A stretch of 52,509 nt of DNA. It comes from Desulfovirgula sp. Lineage in GTDB: Bacteria; Bacillota; Desulfotomaculia; Desulfotomaculales; Desulfocucumaceae. This document shows positions 7,550-15,079 of the stretch, in pieces (within the stretch, counting starts at the first letter, position 1; each line of letters begins with the position of its first letter). The stretch spans positions 1 through 52,509 of the forward strand of contig DYET01000133.1 in NCBI GenBank assembly GCA_020725625.1, in the 5' to 3' direction. The position numbers and the translations under genes are program-made. The notes beneath the pieces are model-generated. The model worked only from the letters and a program-made list of their open reading frames with translations. It ran no database searches and had not been told where the DNA came from.

Positions 7550-8107
7550 CTATGGCCTTATGATTGCCCTTTGCATCCGGGCGTCCATTCCGTTATATAT
7601 TTGCTCCAACTCGGCATATACGCTTTCAGGGTCCCCCGGACTGTCAAACGGCAGGTGCCACGCTTTCCAGGATTCATTGAGGACTGCGACCGGTACCGGT
7701 ATCATATCGCACCCGTGCCTGTTCTCAGCAATAACAATGATACTGGTGGTATCATCATAAGATGGGTCGATGTATACTGAAAACTGTAATCGGGGGTATT
7801 TTGCCTCAATCAGATTTACGATTGGCCTGTAAAAATGGTAGAACTTGGACCATACACCCCTTTTGATGTCTTCATCGTCAAAGAAAGCACCGTTTATACT
7901 GGTGCAGCCGCCGGGTTCGGAAAGGAATTCCATGTGGTAGGCATAGAAAGCCTCTACCAATTCCTTTGGAACAGTAAAGGCGTGCACAGCCGGCTTGAGA
8001 TTATCCACCTCGCTGTCTTCAAGAAATTCCACCTTTTTACCGCACTCTTTCATCAGTTCCAGCTGGGCCAGGAAGATCTCCCTCCCCGGATTTCGTTTTC
8101 CATTCAC
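7550..8107 (-). CDS. Unknown protein, about 185 residues
   Basis: I do not recognise it. It is a soluble, acidic/aromatic protein with no membrane segment, containing HAFTVPKELVEAFYAYHMEF in the first third and AVLNESWKAWHLPFDSPGDP near the end. GTG 8107 has GCGGTGAT at five bases; an ATG at 8053 is an alternative that would shorten the 71-base overlap with the gene upstream. It is the last of four unknown genes with similar lengths and spacing, probably one transcript. Confidence 0.6.
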   Translation of the reverse strand: MNGKRNPGREIFLAQLELMKECGKKVEFLEDSEVDNLKPAVHAFTVPKELVEAFYAYHMEFLSEPGGCTSINGAFFDDEDIKRGVWSKFYHFYRPIVNLIEAKYPRLQFSVYIDPSYDDTTSIIVIAENRHGCDMIPVPVAVLNESWKAWHLPFDSPGDPESVYAELEQIYNGMDARMQRAIIRP

Positions 8108-8678
8108 TATCAATCACCGCCAGCCCCGTCAAATCAGGGGACGGGCCGGCGATTTCACCTCCTTGCGGACAAACCATCTCCCTGAACACCCTGCGTTTTT
8201 TAACCACCGTATAACTCTCTTCCGCTATTTCCAGCCCGCAGTAATATTTCAGGACACCGACCATATCGTCGAACAGCCGGTCAAATCTCCTGAGAGTGAG
8301 AAAAATCTCTTTGACCTCTGCGTGGGACATTTCCAACAGATCCTCTTCACTCCTGACAGGAAAGCCGTCCTTTATGTGACTGTTCCGGCGGCTCTCCATG
8401 ACTATGTATCCGCCACTTCGGCCGTTTGTGTACACACCTATTCCGGTCTCGCCTTTGAATTCATTAATAAGTAGTCGCAGGTCCTCCCAGAGATCCTGGC
8501 TGAGGTTTTCATCACATATAATCTCGAAGGCCCTGTCCAGTTCCCCACTTGTCAGGGGCAGCCTGTGAATTTTTATGCACCGGCTGTAACCGATCAGGCC
8601 GTTCCAGCTGTTCATGGTCCAGTACGTTTCATGTCCGGTAATGTAGGCGATCATTTCCCTCTTTGTTTTTCTCGGCAT
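8037..8678 (-). CDS. Unknown protein, 213 residues, with hairpin-separated ribosome site
   Basis: I do not recognise the family. It contains MIAYITGHETYWTMNSWNGL near the start, GYIVMESRRNSHIKDGFPVR in the middle, and a cluster of charged helices (HAEVKEIFLTLRRFDRLFDD). The last 25 residues look less constrained and overlap the next gene. The ATG at 8678 has no Shine-Dalgarno in the usual position; GAAAGGAGG lies at 8715-8723, and a 7-bp-stem hairpin (8685-8707) fills the gap. The same arrangement is seen at three other genes here. Confidence 0.65.
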   Translation of the reverse strand: MPRKTKREMIAYITGHETYWTMNSWNGLIGYSRCIKIHRLPLTSGELDRAFEIICDENLSQDLWEDLRLLINEFKGETGIGVYTNGRSGGYIVMESRRNSHIKDGFPVRSEEDLLEMSHAEVKEIFLTLRRFDRLFDDMVGVLKYYCGLEIAEESYTVVKKRRVFREMVCPQGGEIAGPSPDLTGLAVIDSEWKTKSGEGDLPGPAGTDERVR

Positions 8679-8723
8679 AAATAAGGGGCGGTTGCCGGCG
8701 CCGCCCCACTTTTCCCTCCTTTC
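8679..8723 (-). promoter_or_regulatory. Shine-Dalgarno / hairpin / start module
   Basis: On the minus strand: GAAAGGAGG (8723-8715), seven bases, a hairpin with stem GGGGCGG and CCGCCCC (8707-8685), six bases, then ATG. Linear distance from the Shine-Dalgarno to ATG is 36 bases. With the hairpin folded, 13 unpaired bases remain. Confidence 0.65.
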
Positions 8724-8759
8724 GGATTTAAGGGCGGGCCGGACCGTCCGGTTAACATC

Positions 8760-9287
8760 TCAACCTTTAACAATCCGTCCATTTTCCTGCCACGGAGATA
8801 TTTTAAACTCACTCCCGGCGGCCAGAAGTGCAGAGATCTTGAAGGCCTCATCCGATACGCTCTGTAATACATCAATGACCTGGTTCAACGTTCTGACCTG
8901 CGGGAGTTTAACGGAGTATTTCCTGAAGGTCAAATTGGCCTGCCGGTAATCAAAAACATCGACGTAAACATTTAACCCTATAAACATGGTGTTTTCATCG
9001 TCGTAGTCAATCTCCGCATCCATGGGCGTCGGTAATAAATCATCACAGGGAAAGTGAATCAATAAAGAACCAAAGAGGTTTTTTAGAGAGGCCTCGCCGA
9101 AATGATCGAAGTTAAACTCAGCCTTAAGGTAAGACCCAAGGGATTTCACATCTTCGACTCCAATGGCGCGCATCTCTTCAATGTCCCTGGTTATTTCACG
9201 TCCGTTATCCGACTCAAAAATATTCAGGACGGCAAGCAGAACAGAGTGTTTAACTGATATACCGGCCTCTATCGCTTTCTTTGCCAT
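8760..9287 (-). CDS. Unknown protein, about 175 residues, with hairpin-separated ribosome site
   Basis: I do not recognise it. It begins MAKKAIEAGISVKHSVLLAV, has helical segments, an acidic strand-rich middle (MDAEIDYDDENTMFIGLNVY) and a C-terminal helix EAFKISALLAAG. No membrane segment or catalytic motif stands out. The frame runs on to 9314, but ATG 9287 is placed directly after the hairpin, with GAAAGGAGG at 9323-9331 beyond it. That fits the module seen at three sibling genes. The gene lies in the same run as 8037-8678 and 9372-10012. Confidence 0.65.
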   Translation of the reverse strand: MAKKAIEAGISVKHSVLLAVLNIFESDNGREITRDIEEMRAIGVEDVKSLGSYLKAEFNFDHFGEASLKNLFGSLLIHFPCDDLLPTPMDAEIDYDDENTMFIGLNVYVDVFDYRQANLTFRKYSVKLPQVRTLNQVIDVLQSVSDEAFKISALLAAGSEFKISPWQENGRIVKG

Positions 9288-9331
9288 TGATTGGGGGCGG
9301 GCCGGTGGGCCCACCCCCTTTACCTCCTTTC
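9288..9331 (-). promoter_or_regulatory. Shine-Dalgarno / hairpin / start module
   Basis: GAAAGGAGG (9331-9323), four bases TAAA, a 26-base hairpin with 10-bp stem (9318-9293; GGGGGTGGGC with GCCCGCCCCC, one U-G pair), five bases, then ATG 9287. With the hairpin folded, nine bases separate the Shine-Dalgarno from ATG. Confidence 0.75.
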
Positions 9332-9371
9332 ATCGGTAAGTAGGTGGGCAGTCCGCCCCGGCCATATTTTC

Positions 9372-10012
9372 TTAAGAAGCTGGTTTCTTATTCTTATCTT
9401 TAACCGGAGAAATCACTTTTTCACTGCCAAATACCGACTCCAGCTTCCGGATCATGTCTCCAATCATGGAGTTCCACTCCGCCACTTCCCGGACGAGGGC
9501 TTCGTAGTCCCAGTTATCCCAGAAGTGACCCTCATCGCTTACCCGTTTCAGTATGCCGATCTTGTCCGCCTCTTTCAGAAGGGTGCAGACCGACACGTGG
9601 CACCTGAGGAAATGTTCCGCTGATATGTTGCTGGCGTACTGGGTCTTGCAGAAAGAACCCCATCTCCACCCGCCTCCAATCCCCGTCTGGATCTTCCGGC
9701 CCATCTGGCCAGGCCGAAGTTTGCTTCCTCGCAATTTTCACCCGGCCACACCGAAAAGAAGTAGACTTCCTTCGGCGGCACTCCAATGTACACGTTTTCC
9801 ACCTGAACGTGGGTGTTCGCCTGGATAAGGGCCCAGGTGTGCTCATCTTTGCATTTTCTTGACAGGTAATTGGCCATCTGACCTTTAAAGTGAAACACCT
9901 GTGATGAAACTTCCTCAACGGGCATGTCGAGGGCCTTCTGCCGCAGTTTCTCAAGAACTTCTTCCGGCGAATTCCCGCCGTAACCCAATTCATAATGTAT
10001 GGTCAATCCCAT
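9372..10012 (-). pseudogene. Unknown conserved protein, split by one frameshift
   Basis: The N-terminal part (9700-10012) begins MGLTIHYELGYGG and runs to FSVWPGENCEEANFGLARW. The C-terminal part (9372 to about 9715) is in another frame and reads GGGWRWGSFCKTQYASN, then FLRCHVSVCTLLKEADKIGI and WDNWDYEALVREVAEWN. The two join naturally near 9700-9720 if one base is restored, giving about 213 residues. I believe homologues in related bacteria carry both halves in one frame, but I cannot check this. No slippery heptamer is visible, so a true mutation or sequencing error is likelier than programmed shifting. ATG 10012 is preceded by the hairpin-type ribosome site. Confidence 0.65.
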
Positions 10013-10058
10013 GTATTCCGGGGCAAACCCAGCCGGTCCGCCCCATTTCCCCCCTTCT
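10013..10058 (-). promoter_or_regulatory. Shine-Dalgarno / hairpin / start module
   Basis: AGAAGGGGGG (10058-10049), four bases, a 25-base hairpin with 10-bp stem (10044-10020; GGGGCGGACC with GGTTTGCCCC, two G-U pairs), seven bases, then ATG 10012. The stem differs in sequence from the other modules but still pairs. Confidence 0.7.
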
Positions 10059-10241
10059 GGTTAAAATGGTTTGGACAGCTGAGAGCCCAGGATGTATCAT
10101 ATTTCAGGCTTACCGCGGCAACCGCTCTTTTTTCTTCTTCCGAGTCCCGGAGCGGGCCAACCTGCCTTTTCCAGGTTCTTACTCAACCTGATACATTTAC
10201 TTTATAGGCCGGAAAATGATGGGTCGAAAGGACCTGAAATT

Positions 10242-11516
10242 CTATCCGGCCATTTTCGCCGGCATGGCGTCGCCACGCCGGCGGCGCCCGAAGACAGCAA
10301 TATTCTCATATTCAACATCCTCACTACCGCTGGTCATGCCCCGGCGTTTCCGCCCGTCAACTGCCGGCTGATGGTCAACATCCAAATTCACACCGCCGCG
10401 TCCAGTCCTGGGCCTGTGTCCCAGGGACAGGAGAACCTGCCTGTTTTCCTCGGCGATCTTCTGCAGCACCCCCACAATCTCTTCCTCATCGCGGTCACCG
10501 GATCCCCTGTCCAGTATTTCCGAGAGTTCTCCCAGCTGCCTGATGACCTCACGGTCCTCCATGAAATTGAGCTGCTGCACCTTATGAGTGAGCTGGCGCA
10601 GCGACATCACGCTGGGCCCGGGCAGGTGCCCGTGCTTTTGGACATTGTCCCTGGCCGCCGACACGGCCTCGTAGATCATTGAGCGAAGCTGGGCGGCCAG
10701 GTCGGAAATGAAGCCCTGCACCTGACGGTGGTAAGTCTGCCTGATCTCGTCCGCCACGGCTTTTTCGGCGCTGGCCGCAACCTTCGAGGCCATGCGTGCC
10801 TCCATCTCGGCCATGGTGGAGGTAACCGGCACGAAGCTGAGGTCGATTTCAAACCTGCAGGATTCCCCGATCTCCTCCCTGCCTGGAAACCTGGACATGA
10901 CCCTGAAAATGAAGTTCTCCACAAAGTCCTCCGGCACACTGGCGCCGGGGTCTTTCTGAAGGGTGCGGTAAACCTCCCGGGCGGCTTCACGGTACTTGGT
11001 CTCAGTGGAAAAGCGGATGCTGTCGTAATTATCCAGGATCCGTTCGTTAAGCCTCCGGTATTCTTCGCCCATTTCCTCCAGCCTGCGGCGCAGTTCGCTG
11101 TATACCTGGTAGGGCACAAACCGCCCCCATACCGTCTGAAAGCTGGATTCCCGCAACAGTCTCCTGGCGTTGGTCTCAACGGCGTCAAGGTTTCTCAGGT
11201 ATCTGACCGGTATCAGCCGGCGGCGCCCCAGCCTGACGTATTCATCCAGGAATTCACGGTAGCCTGGATCACTGGCCTTGATGCCCAGGTCCTCGGCGTC
11301 AAGCCGCAACTCGAAGCGCTCCCGGGCAATTTTCAGTTCCACCAGCACTCCCTTTCTGGCCAGTCCGGTGGCGGTGGCGTCCAGGCGAACGCGGATGTCC
11401 TCCGGGCCACAGCCCAGCCTGGCAGCAATCTCGTTTTTCTGCTCGATAATGTTCCTGTCATTTTCCTCCCGGGTAATGTTATCAAGCAATTCTTTCAATG
11501 TATCCTTTATTTCCAT
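10242..11516 (-). CDS. DUF3150-like protein partnered with AAA ATPase
   Basis: A soluble protein of 424 residues, mostly helical and charged. The stretch RRLIPVRYLRNLDAVETNAR followed by VWGRFVPYQVYSELRRRLEE and a helix ending NYDSI resembles the core of DUF3150, a family found beside AAA ATPases in plasmids, phages and islands. The C-terminal 60 residues are basic and low-complexity. ATG 11516 has GGAGG at nine bases. It lies 57 bases after the AAA gene, separated by a 10-bp hairpin. Likely role: substrate or adaptor of the ATPase (inference). The 230 bases downstream of it hold no gene. Confidence 0.6.
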   Translation of the reverse strand: MEIKDTLKELLDNITREENDRNIIEQKNEIAARLGCGPEDIRVRLDATATGLARKGVLVELKIARERFELRLDAEDLGIKASDPGYREFLDEYVRLGRRRLIPVRYLRNLDAVETNARRLLRESSFQTVWGRFVPYQVYSELRRRLEEMGEEYRRLNERILDNYDSIRFSTETKYREAAREVYRTLQKDPGASVPEDFVENFIFRVMSRFPGREEIGESCRFEIDLSFVPVTSTMAEMEARMASKVAASAEKAVADEIRQTYHRQVQGFISDLAAQLRSMIYEAVSAARDNVQKHGHLPGPSVMSLRQLTHKVQQLNFMEDREVIRQLGELSEILDRGSGDRDEEEIVGVLQKIAEENRQVLLSLGHRPRTGRGGVNLDVDHQPAVDGRKRRGMTSGSEDVEYENIAVFGRRRRGDAMPAKMAG

Positions 11517-11536
11517 ATGTTAAAACCTCCATTTTG

Positions 11537-11562
11537 GGCCGGGAGGAGATCACCTCCCGGCC
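11537..11562. other. 10-bp inverted repeat before a ribosome site
   Basis: GGCCGGGAGG (11537-11546) pairs perfectly with CCTCCCGGCC (11553-11562), loop of six. On the minus strand the hairpin precedes the Shine-Dalgarno GGAGG (11530-11526) of the DUF3150-like gene. Unlike the modules at 8679, 9288, 10013 and 14570, it is upstream of the ribosome site, so it may attenuate or process the transcript. Confidence 0.65.
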
Positions 11563-11572
11563 AGTATAACTT

Positions 11573-13303
11573 TTAATTTCTTCTTTTCCTGCCCTCGTTA
11601 GTGCCGCCGGTAACCACTTGCAGCTTGCGGTCGCGTTTTTCCATCACCTTCTGGCGGTAAGCCGGCGGCAGGAGATCGAGGTCGTTAGCCTCCTTCAGCG
11701 CCAGCTGGGTCATCATCTCGATGTCCCCGGTGGTCGGCCGAAAAACTTCGAGGGCGTACTGAATGTGTTCCGCCAAAACCACACCGGACCCGGCGTCCTC
11801 CGCAACATCGGCGGCTTTCAGCACCAGGGCTTCTAGCTCCGCGCCGGTGTAACCGTCGGTGGCAGTAGCGGCACGATTCAGATCTTCAGCGGACAGATCG
11901 TGGCTAATAGCATATTTCCTGAACATGACGCTGAAAATCTCGGCCCTTTCCTCCTCACCGGGCGGCAAGATGGGAATGGCCCTGTCGAACCTGCCGGGTC
12001 TTTTTAATGCCGCGTCGATCAGGTCGGGCCGGTTGGTCAGTCCGAGAAAAACCACCCTGCCCCGGTGCCTGCCGTCTGACATGAACTCCAGCAATCTCTT
12101 CAAGAGCCTGTTGGAAACCCCGGAATCACCCGAGTTATTGCGGGATAAACCGGTCTGGTCCAGTTCATCCAGCACCACCACCGTGGGAGCCAGTGCTTCA
12201 ATGCACTGGAGTGCCTTCTCCAGGTTGGCCTCCGAGGACCCTACCCACTTATTCATGATCCTGGCCAGATTCAGGGAGCAACAATTAACAGCGCTTTCCC
12301 TGGCCACCGCCTCGGCCAGTATGGTCTTGCCGATGCCGGCCGGGCCGGGCATGAGCACCCCTGTCGGACAGCGCCTCAGATTTCCCTCCCGGAGGGGCTG
12401 GATGACGTTTTTGCGGAAAAATTCCTTGACGTTTTCCATCCCCCCGACATTGCTGAAATCCAGCTCAGGGTCGATTATTTGAAGCACATCTCCGTATTCC
12501 GACGAAATGATATCCTTTTTCCGCTCCTTAACCAGTTCCGGTGTAACCGGGACATCGGCGCCGGATCGCAAAAAAATGTCCTCAACATGTAACTTCTTCA
12601 ACCCGGCGGTCAGCCTGGCCATTTGCGTAACAGTGATATCCCGCATGTTTGATCTGCCGTCTATGGCGTATTTCCCGGCCAGGGCCTCGATGTACTTCTG
12701 ACGGTCCTCAAGATCCGGCAGCGGCACCTGAACCGCCTCAATCCGGCTGCTGGCTGAACGCAGCGCCCGGTTGACGTCGGAAAGGTTTTCGGCCACCAGG
12801 AAAACCGGGGAACCCAGATCAGCAATCTGCCTGTCCCTGGCCCACCGCAAAAGGGTGGTGAGGACGGTCCTGTCCCCCGGGGGCATCTGGGCCAGCTCGG
12901 CTGCCGGGACCAGCGTCTCCGCGTAGTCCATGATCACCGCCGTCTTGGCCCTGAATCCCCCGTTTCCGTCCGGCATGGACAGGCGCAGCGCCCCTTCCAT
13001 CAGCATCAGGGCGGCCACCGGATCCCTCGGGATGATATCGTCAACCCCCATCGATCCGGTGTCTGCAGCCGTAAACCCCAGGTCCTCCAGGAGAACCTTT
13101 TTATGCGAGGGGATCGGGAACGTTATCCCGGCCGAACGGTTGTAGCACATGATTATTTCCCGCTCCGACACCAGCGGCGACTGCATCAGGAACTCAAGCA
13201 CCGATGAATTGCCGTCAACGGTATCCCAGACGTTAAAGTGCAAAAGGAACATGTGGGCGATTGAAGCGCTCCACTTCCTGTGAATTTCCTCGATCCAGTG
13301 CAA
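11573..13303 (-). CDS. AAA+ ATPase, Ycf46/FtsH-like, with degenerate N-terminal AAA-like domain
   Basis: About 576 residues. Residues 1-255 resemble an inactive AAA-like module (a conserved ALMLMEGALRL...VIMDYAETLVP core without a P-loop). Residues 285-560 form a complete AAA module: VGGMENVKEF, Walker A GPAGIGKT (320-327), Walker B VVVLDELDQ (375-383) and the arginine-finger stretch LKRPGRFDRA. This two-part layout is that of Ycf46-type ATPases, and the DUF1257 (Ycf35-like) and DUF2997 genes immediately upstream support that. I chose TTG 13303, which follows GGAGGGTTTGCA; the frame extends to 13378. The function of this cluster is not known to me. Confidence 0.8.
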   Translation of the reverse strand: MHWIEEIHRKWSASIAHMFLLHFNVWDTVDGNSSVLEFLMQSPLVSEREIIMCYNRSAGITFPIPSHKKVLLEDLGFTAADTGSMGVDDIIPRDPVAALMLMEGALRLSMPDGNGGFRAKTAVIMDYAETLVPAAELAQMPPGDRTVLTTLLRWARDRQIADLGSPVFLVAENLSDVNRALRSASSRIEAVQVPLPDLEDRQKYIEALAGKYAIDGRSNMRDITVTQMARLTAGLKKLHVEDIFLRSGADVPVTPELVKERKKDIISSEYGDVLQIIDPELDFSNVGGMENVKEFFRKNVIQPLREGNLRRCPTGVLMPGPAGIGKTILAEAVARESAVNCCSLNLARIMNKWVGSSEANLEKALQCIEALAPTVVVLDELDQTGLSRNNSGDSGVSNRLLKRLLEFMSDGRHRGRVVFLGLTNRPDLIDAALKRPGRFDRAIPILPPGEEERAEIFSVMFRKYAISHDLSAEDLNRAATATDGYTGAELEALVLKAADVAEDAGSGVVLAEHIQYALEVFRPTTGDIEMMTQLALKEANDLDLLPPAYRQKVMEKRDRKLQVVTGGTNEGRKRRN

Positions 13304-13328
13304 TGCAAACCCTCCAGATATATAATTT

Positions 13329-13508
13329 TTACCCGCACCACCTGTTGGTGTTGAGGCAGGATGCGCACTGCGGCGCACCCTGCTTTCCGCACAACAGGCA
13401 GAGCATTTCTGCCAGTTCCGGTGTCCACCAGTAGGCCTCGACGGTTCCGTCGGGGCGGATAATTATATCCACCTCACGGTTAGCAGCGATTTCTTTCAAA
13501 AGTTTCAC
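13329..13508 (-). CDS. Small protein with RPDG strand and zinc knuckle
   Basis: Sixty residues from GTG 13508 (GAGGTG at seven bases). After EIAANREVDIIIRPDGTVEA comes a C-terminal zinc-knuckle-like pattern CLLCGKQGAPQCASC. The IIIRPDGTVEA strand echoes the ITVRPDGSVQIEA strand of the DUF2997 protein encoded just upstream, so it may be a shortened relative. The frame extends to 13538 without a ribosome site. It sits between DUF2997 and the AAA ATPase, on one transcript. Confidence 0.6.
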   Translation of the reverse strand: MKLLKEIAANREVDIIIRPDGTVEAYWWTPELAEMLCLLCGKQGAPQCASCLNTNRWCG

Positions 13509-13698
13509 CGCTGCCCACCTCACCCGCGTCAGCCTCATGTACGATAACCGGCTTATATTTCCTCCCGGTTACAGCACCGAGGGATTGTTCGAAGTCTTGC
13601 GTCGCCCTGAGGCATTCCCTGCCCGCAAAGCCCGCCGCCTCAATCTGAACCGATCCGTCGGGCCTTACAGTAATCACGATCTCTCTGGTCATTGTCAC
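13480..13698 (-). CDS. DUF2997 protein
   Basis: Seventy-two residues beginning MTMTREIVITVRPDGSVQIE, then GFAGRECLRATQDFEQSLGA and a basic KYKP stretch. This is the DUF2997 pattern, a small family seen with DUF1257 and AAA ATPase genes in cyanobacteria, phages and mobile elements. The GTG start overlaps the TGA of the DUF1257 gene (GTGA), with AAAGGAG upstream, so the genes are translationally coupled. ATG 13692 is an alternative start. The last 15 residues overlap the following gene. Confidence 0.75.
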   Translation of the reverse strand: MTMTREIVITVRPDGSVQIEAAGFAGRECLRATQDFEQSLGAVTGRKYKPVIVHEADAGEVGSGETFERNRC

Positions 13699-14093
13699 GC
13701 CGCTCCTTTCACCCGAAGCCTGATGGATCCATCCTCCAGGGTCTCTTCGGTAATGGTGGCCTTGAGCGCACGTGCCTGGCGCCTGGCCATGGCAACCGCG
13801 TATCTCTGCTTCAGGAGGCCAAATTCTGGTCCGACCACCTTCTCCACGTAGCCCATGTACCAGTCGGTGGTGAGGCTGATACAGCCGTCCTCCCCCTCAT
13901 TTGCCGCTATGTCGTAGGGGGACTCCGGCGGTATGATCACCATCAGCGCGTGAAGGCTCTGGTAGTGACCCCTGGCTTCGGCATTGCGGGCCACCCCGCA
14001 GCCCAGCGACCGGGCGGCCTCCTCAAGCACCGATATATCCCGTATATTCGTTTGTACAGATGTCCAGTGGGACATGTATTTCTCCTCCTTCAC
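13695..14093 (-). CDS. DUF1257 (Ycf35-like) protein
   Basis: A protein of 132 residues beginning MSHWTSVQTNIRDISVLEEA, then a variable strand region with DWYMGYVEKVVGPEFGLLKQ and RYAVAMARRQARALKA, and a C-terminal strand GSIRLRVKG. This is the DUF1257 layout, known as Ycf35 in plastids and cyanobacteria and of unknown function. AAGGAGGAG gives a standard ribosome site at six bases. It overlaps the DUF2997 start by four bases. Together with the AAA ATPase it forms a recurrent, uncharacterised gene set. Confidence 0.85.
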   Translation of the reverse strand: MKEEKYMSHWTSVQTNIRDISVLEEAARSLGCGVARNAEARGHYQSLHALMVIIPPESPYDIAANEGEDGCISLTTDWYMGYVEKVVGPEFGLLKQRYAVAMARRQARALKATITEETLEDGSIRLRVKGAA

Positions 14094-14098
14094 AAGAC

Positions 14099-14126
14099 AG
14101 AATCAGCTGATGTAAAGGCTGATTCT
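14099..14126. other. 9-bp inverted repeat between radC and DUF1257 genes
   Basis: AGAATCAGC (14099-14107) pairs perfectly with GCTGATTCT (14118-14126), loop of ten. On the transcript it lies between the radC stop and the Shine-Dalgarno of the DUF1257 gene. Confidence 0.5.
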
Positions 14127-14569
14127 TATAGTATTCCGGCGTTTTTCATGCTCCTGAACCTGCCGCTGCCGACGACGATATGATCGAGGACCTGGACGCC
14201 CAGGATATTACCCGCGTCCACCAGCTTCCTGGTAATTTCAATGTCCTCCCTGCTCGGCTGGACATCATTTGAGGGGTGGTTATGCGCCAGTATAAGGCTT
14301 GCGGCGTTTACCAGCACGGCAGCCTTGAACACCTCGCGGGGATGTACCAGGCTTGAATTCAAGGTCCCCACGCTTACCGTGTGGATGGCCGTGGGTTCGT
14401 TCTTCGTGTTCAGGTAAATAACCGTGAACATTTCCCGGTCGGCATCCTCCAGGAAGCTCCTGATCAGTTCGAAGGCATCCTCCGGAACCTGGATTTTCCT
14501 TGGCTTGTAGAGCAGTGAGGACTCCCTCACCACTTTTAAGGTGATGATGTCAACTTTTTTAGCCCTCAT
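14126..14569 (-). CDS. radC: RadC-type JAB/MPN-domain protein
   Basis: The 147-residue protein covers only the C-terminal JAB domain of RadC, without the helix-hairpin-helix N-terminus, as is usual for plasmid and phage versions. Residues of the metal site are present: an early glutamate in FELIRSFLED, the HNHPSND motif (normally HNHPSG), and the closing LDHIVVG. RadC-like proteins are found in mobile elements and defence islands; their activity is not settled. ATG 14569 has no adjacent Shine-Dalgarno; GAAAGGAGG lies at 14603-14611 behind a perfect 10-bp hairpin. Confidence 0.88.
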   Translation of the reverse strand: MRAKKVDIITLKVVRESSLLYKPRKIQVPEDAFELIRSFLEDADREMFTVIYLNTKNEPTAIHTVSVGTLNSSLVHPREVFKAAVLVNAASLILAHNHPSNDVQPSREDIEITRKLVDAGNILGVQVLDHIVVGSGRFRSMKNAGIL

Positions 14570-14611
14570 AAGTACGGGGCGGGCCCTCCCGGCCCGCCCC
14601 TTCCTCCTTTC
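14570..14611 (-). promoter_or_regulatory. Shine-Dalgarno / hairpin / start module (clearest copy)
   Basis: GAAAGGAGG (14611-14603), two bases AA, a 25-base hairpin whose 10-bp stem is perfect (GGGGCGGGCC with GGCCCGCCCC, loop GGGAG; 14600-14576), six bases GTACTT, then ATG 14569. With the stem folded the Shine-Dalgarno would be eight bases from ATG, the optimal spacing. Bases 14612-14740 beyond it contain no gene. Confidence 0.78.
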
Positions 14612-14740
14612 ATAGAGTACTCGGGCAGGCCGGTAAGGCCTTTTCTGTTATCCCATACAGCGGTCATCTTCCGGTTCTGGGAAAAATAAAAGACGGTCCT
14701 CCATTATGGAAACCGCCTTTAATATCTCCCGGGTAGGGCT

Positions 14741-15079
14741 TTAGAACCTTCCCCTTTTTAAAAGTGAAATCACTTTGGCCAGGATTTCCTCGTACTCCCC
14801 GGCGTCGATGCTGCCCAACTTCCCCAGCACCAGCGCCCGGTCAATGGTGAAAATCCTGTGCAGCCTGGCGGTGGTTGGTTTCAACAACCCCGCCGCCTGC
14901 CAACCCGTTACAGTATGGTTCAGACTGCCCTTGCCGGGCAGGGAAGTAAGCATCAGGCACACCATTTCCTGCAGCCTTTCCGCCACGGCCAGCACCAGGG
15001 CCGGCCGTTTTTTCACTCCGCTCAGGTCGCTGAAGGGAAAGGGCACCAGAATTACATTACCTGGCTCAAACCCGGTCAT
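14741..15079 (-). CDS. PemK/MazF-family endoribonuclease toxin
   Basis: About 112 residues beginning MTGFEPGNVILVPFPFSDLS, then GVKKRPALVLAVA, which is the N-terminal strand pair of the PemK/MazF fold. Near the centre are LNHTVTGWQAAGLLKPTTA and RLHRIFTIDR. Such toxins cut mRNA at short motifs. ATG 15079 overlaps the end of the preceding small gene, the typical antitoxin-toxin coupling. The frame extends upstream to 15151 inside that gene. Confidence 0.85.
   Translation of the reverse strand: MTGFEPGNVILVPFPFSDLSGVKKRPALVLAVAERLQEMVCLMLTSLPGKGSLNHTVTGWQAAGLLKPTTARLHRIFTIDRALVLGKLGSIDAGEYEEILAKVISLLKRGRF

Noticed and set aside
9690-9740. Programmed ribosomal frameshift
   Set aside because: There is no slippery heptamer or downstream structure at the join; mutation or sequencing error is simpler.
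9532-9993. Third overlapping minus-strand frame
   Set aside because: Its sequence is low-quality and basic. The other two frames join into one sensible protein.
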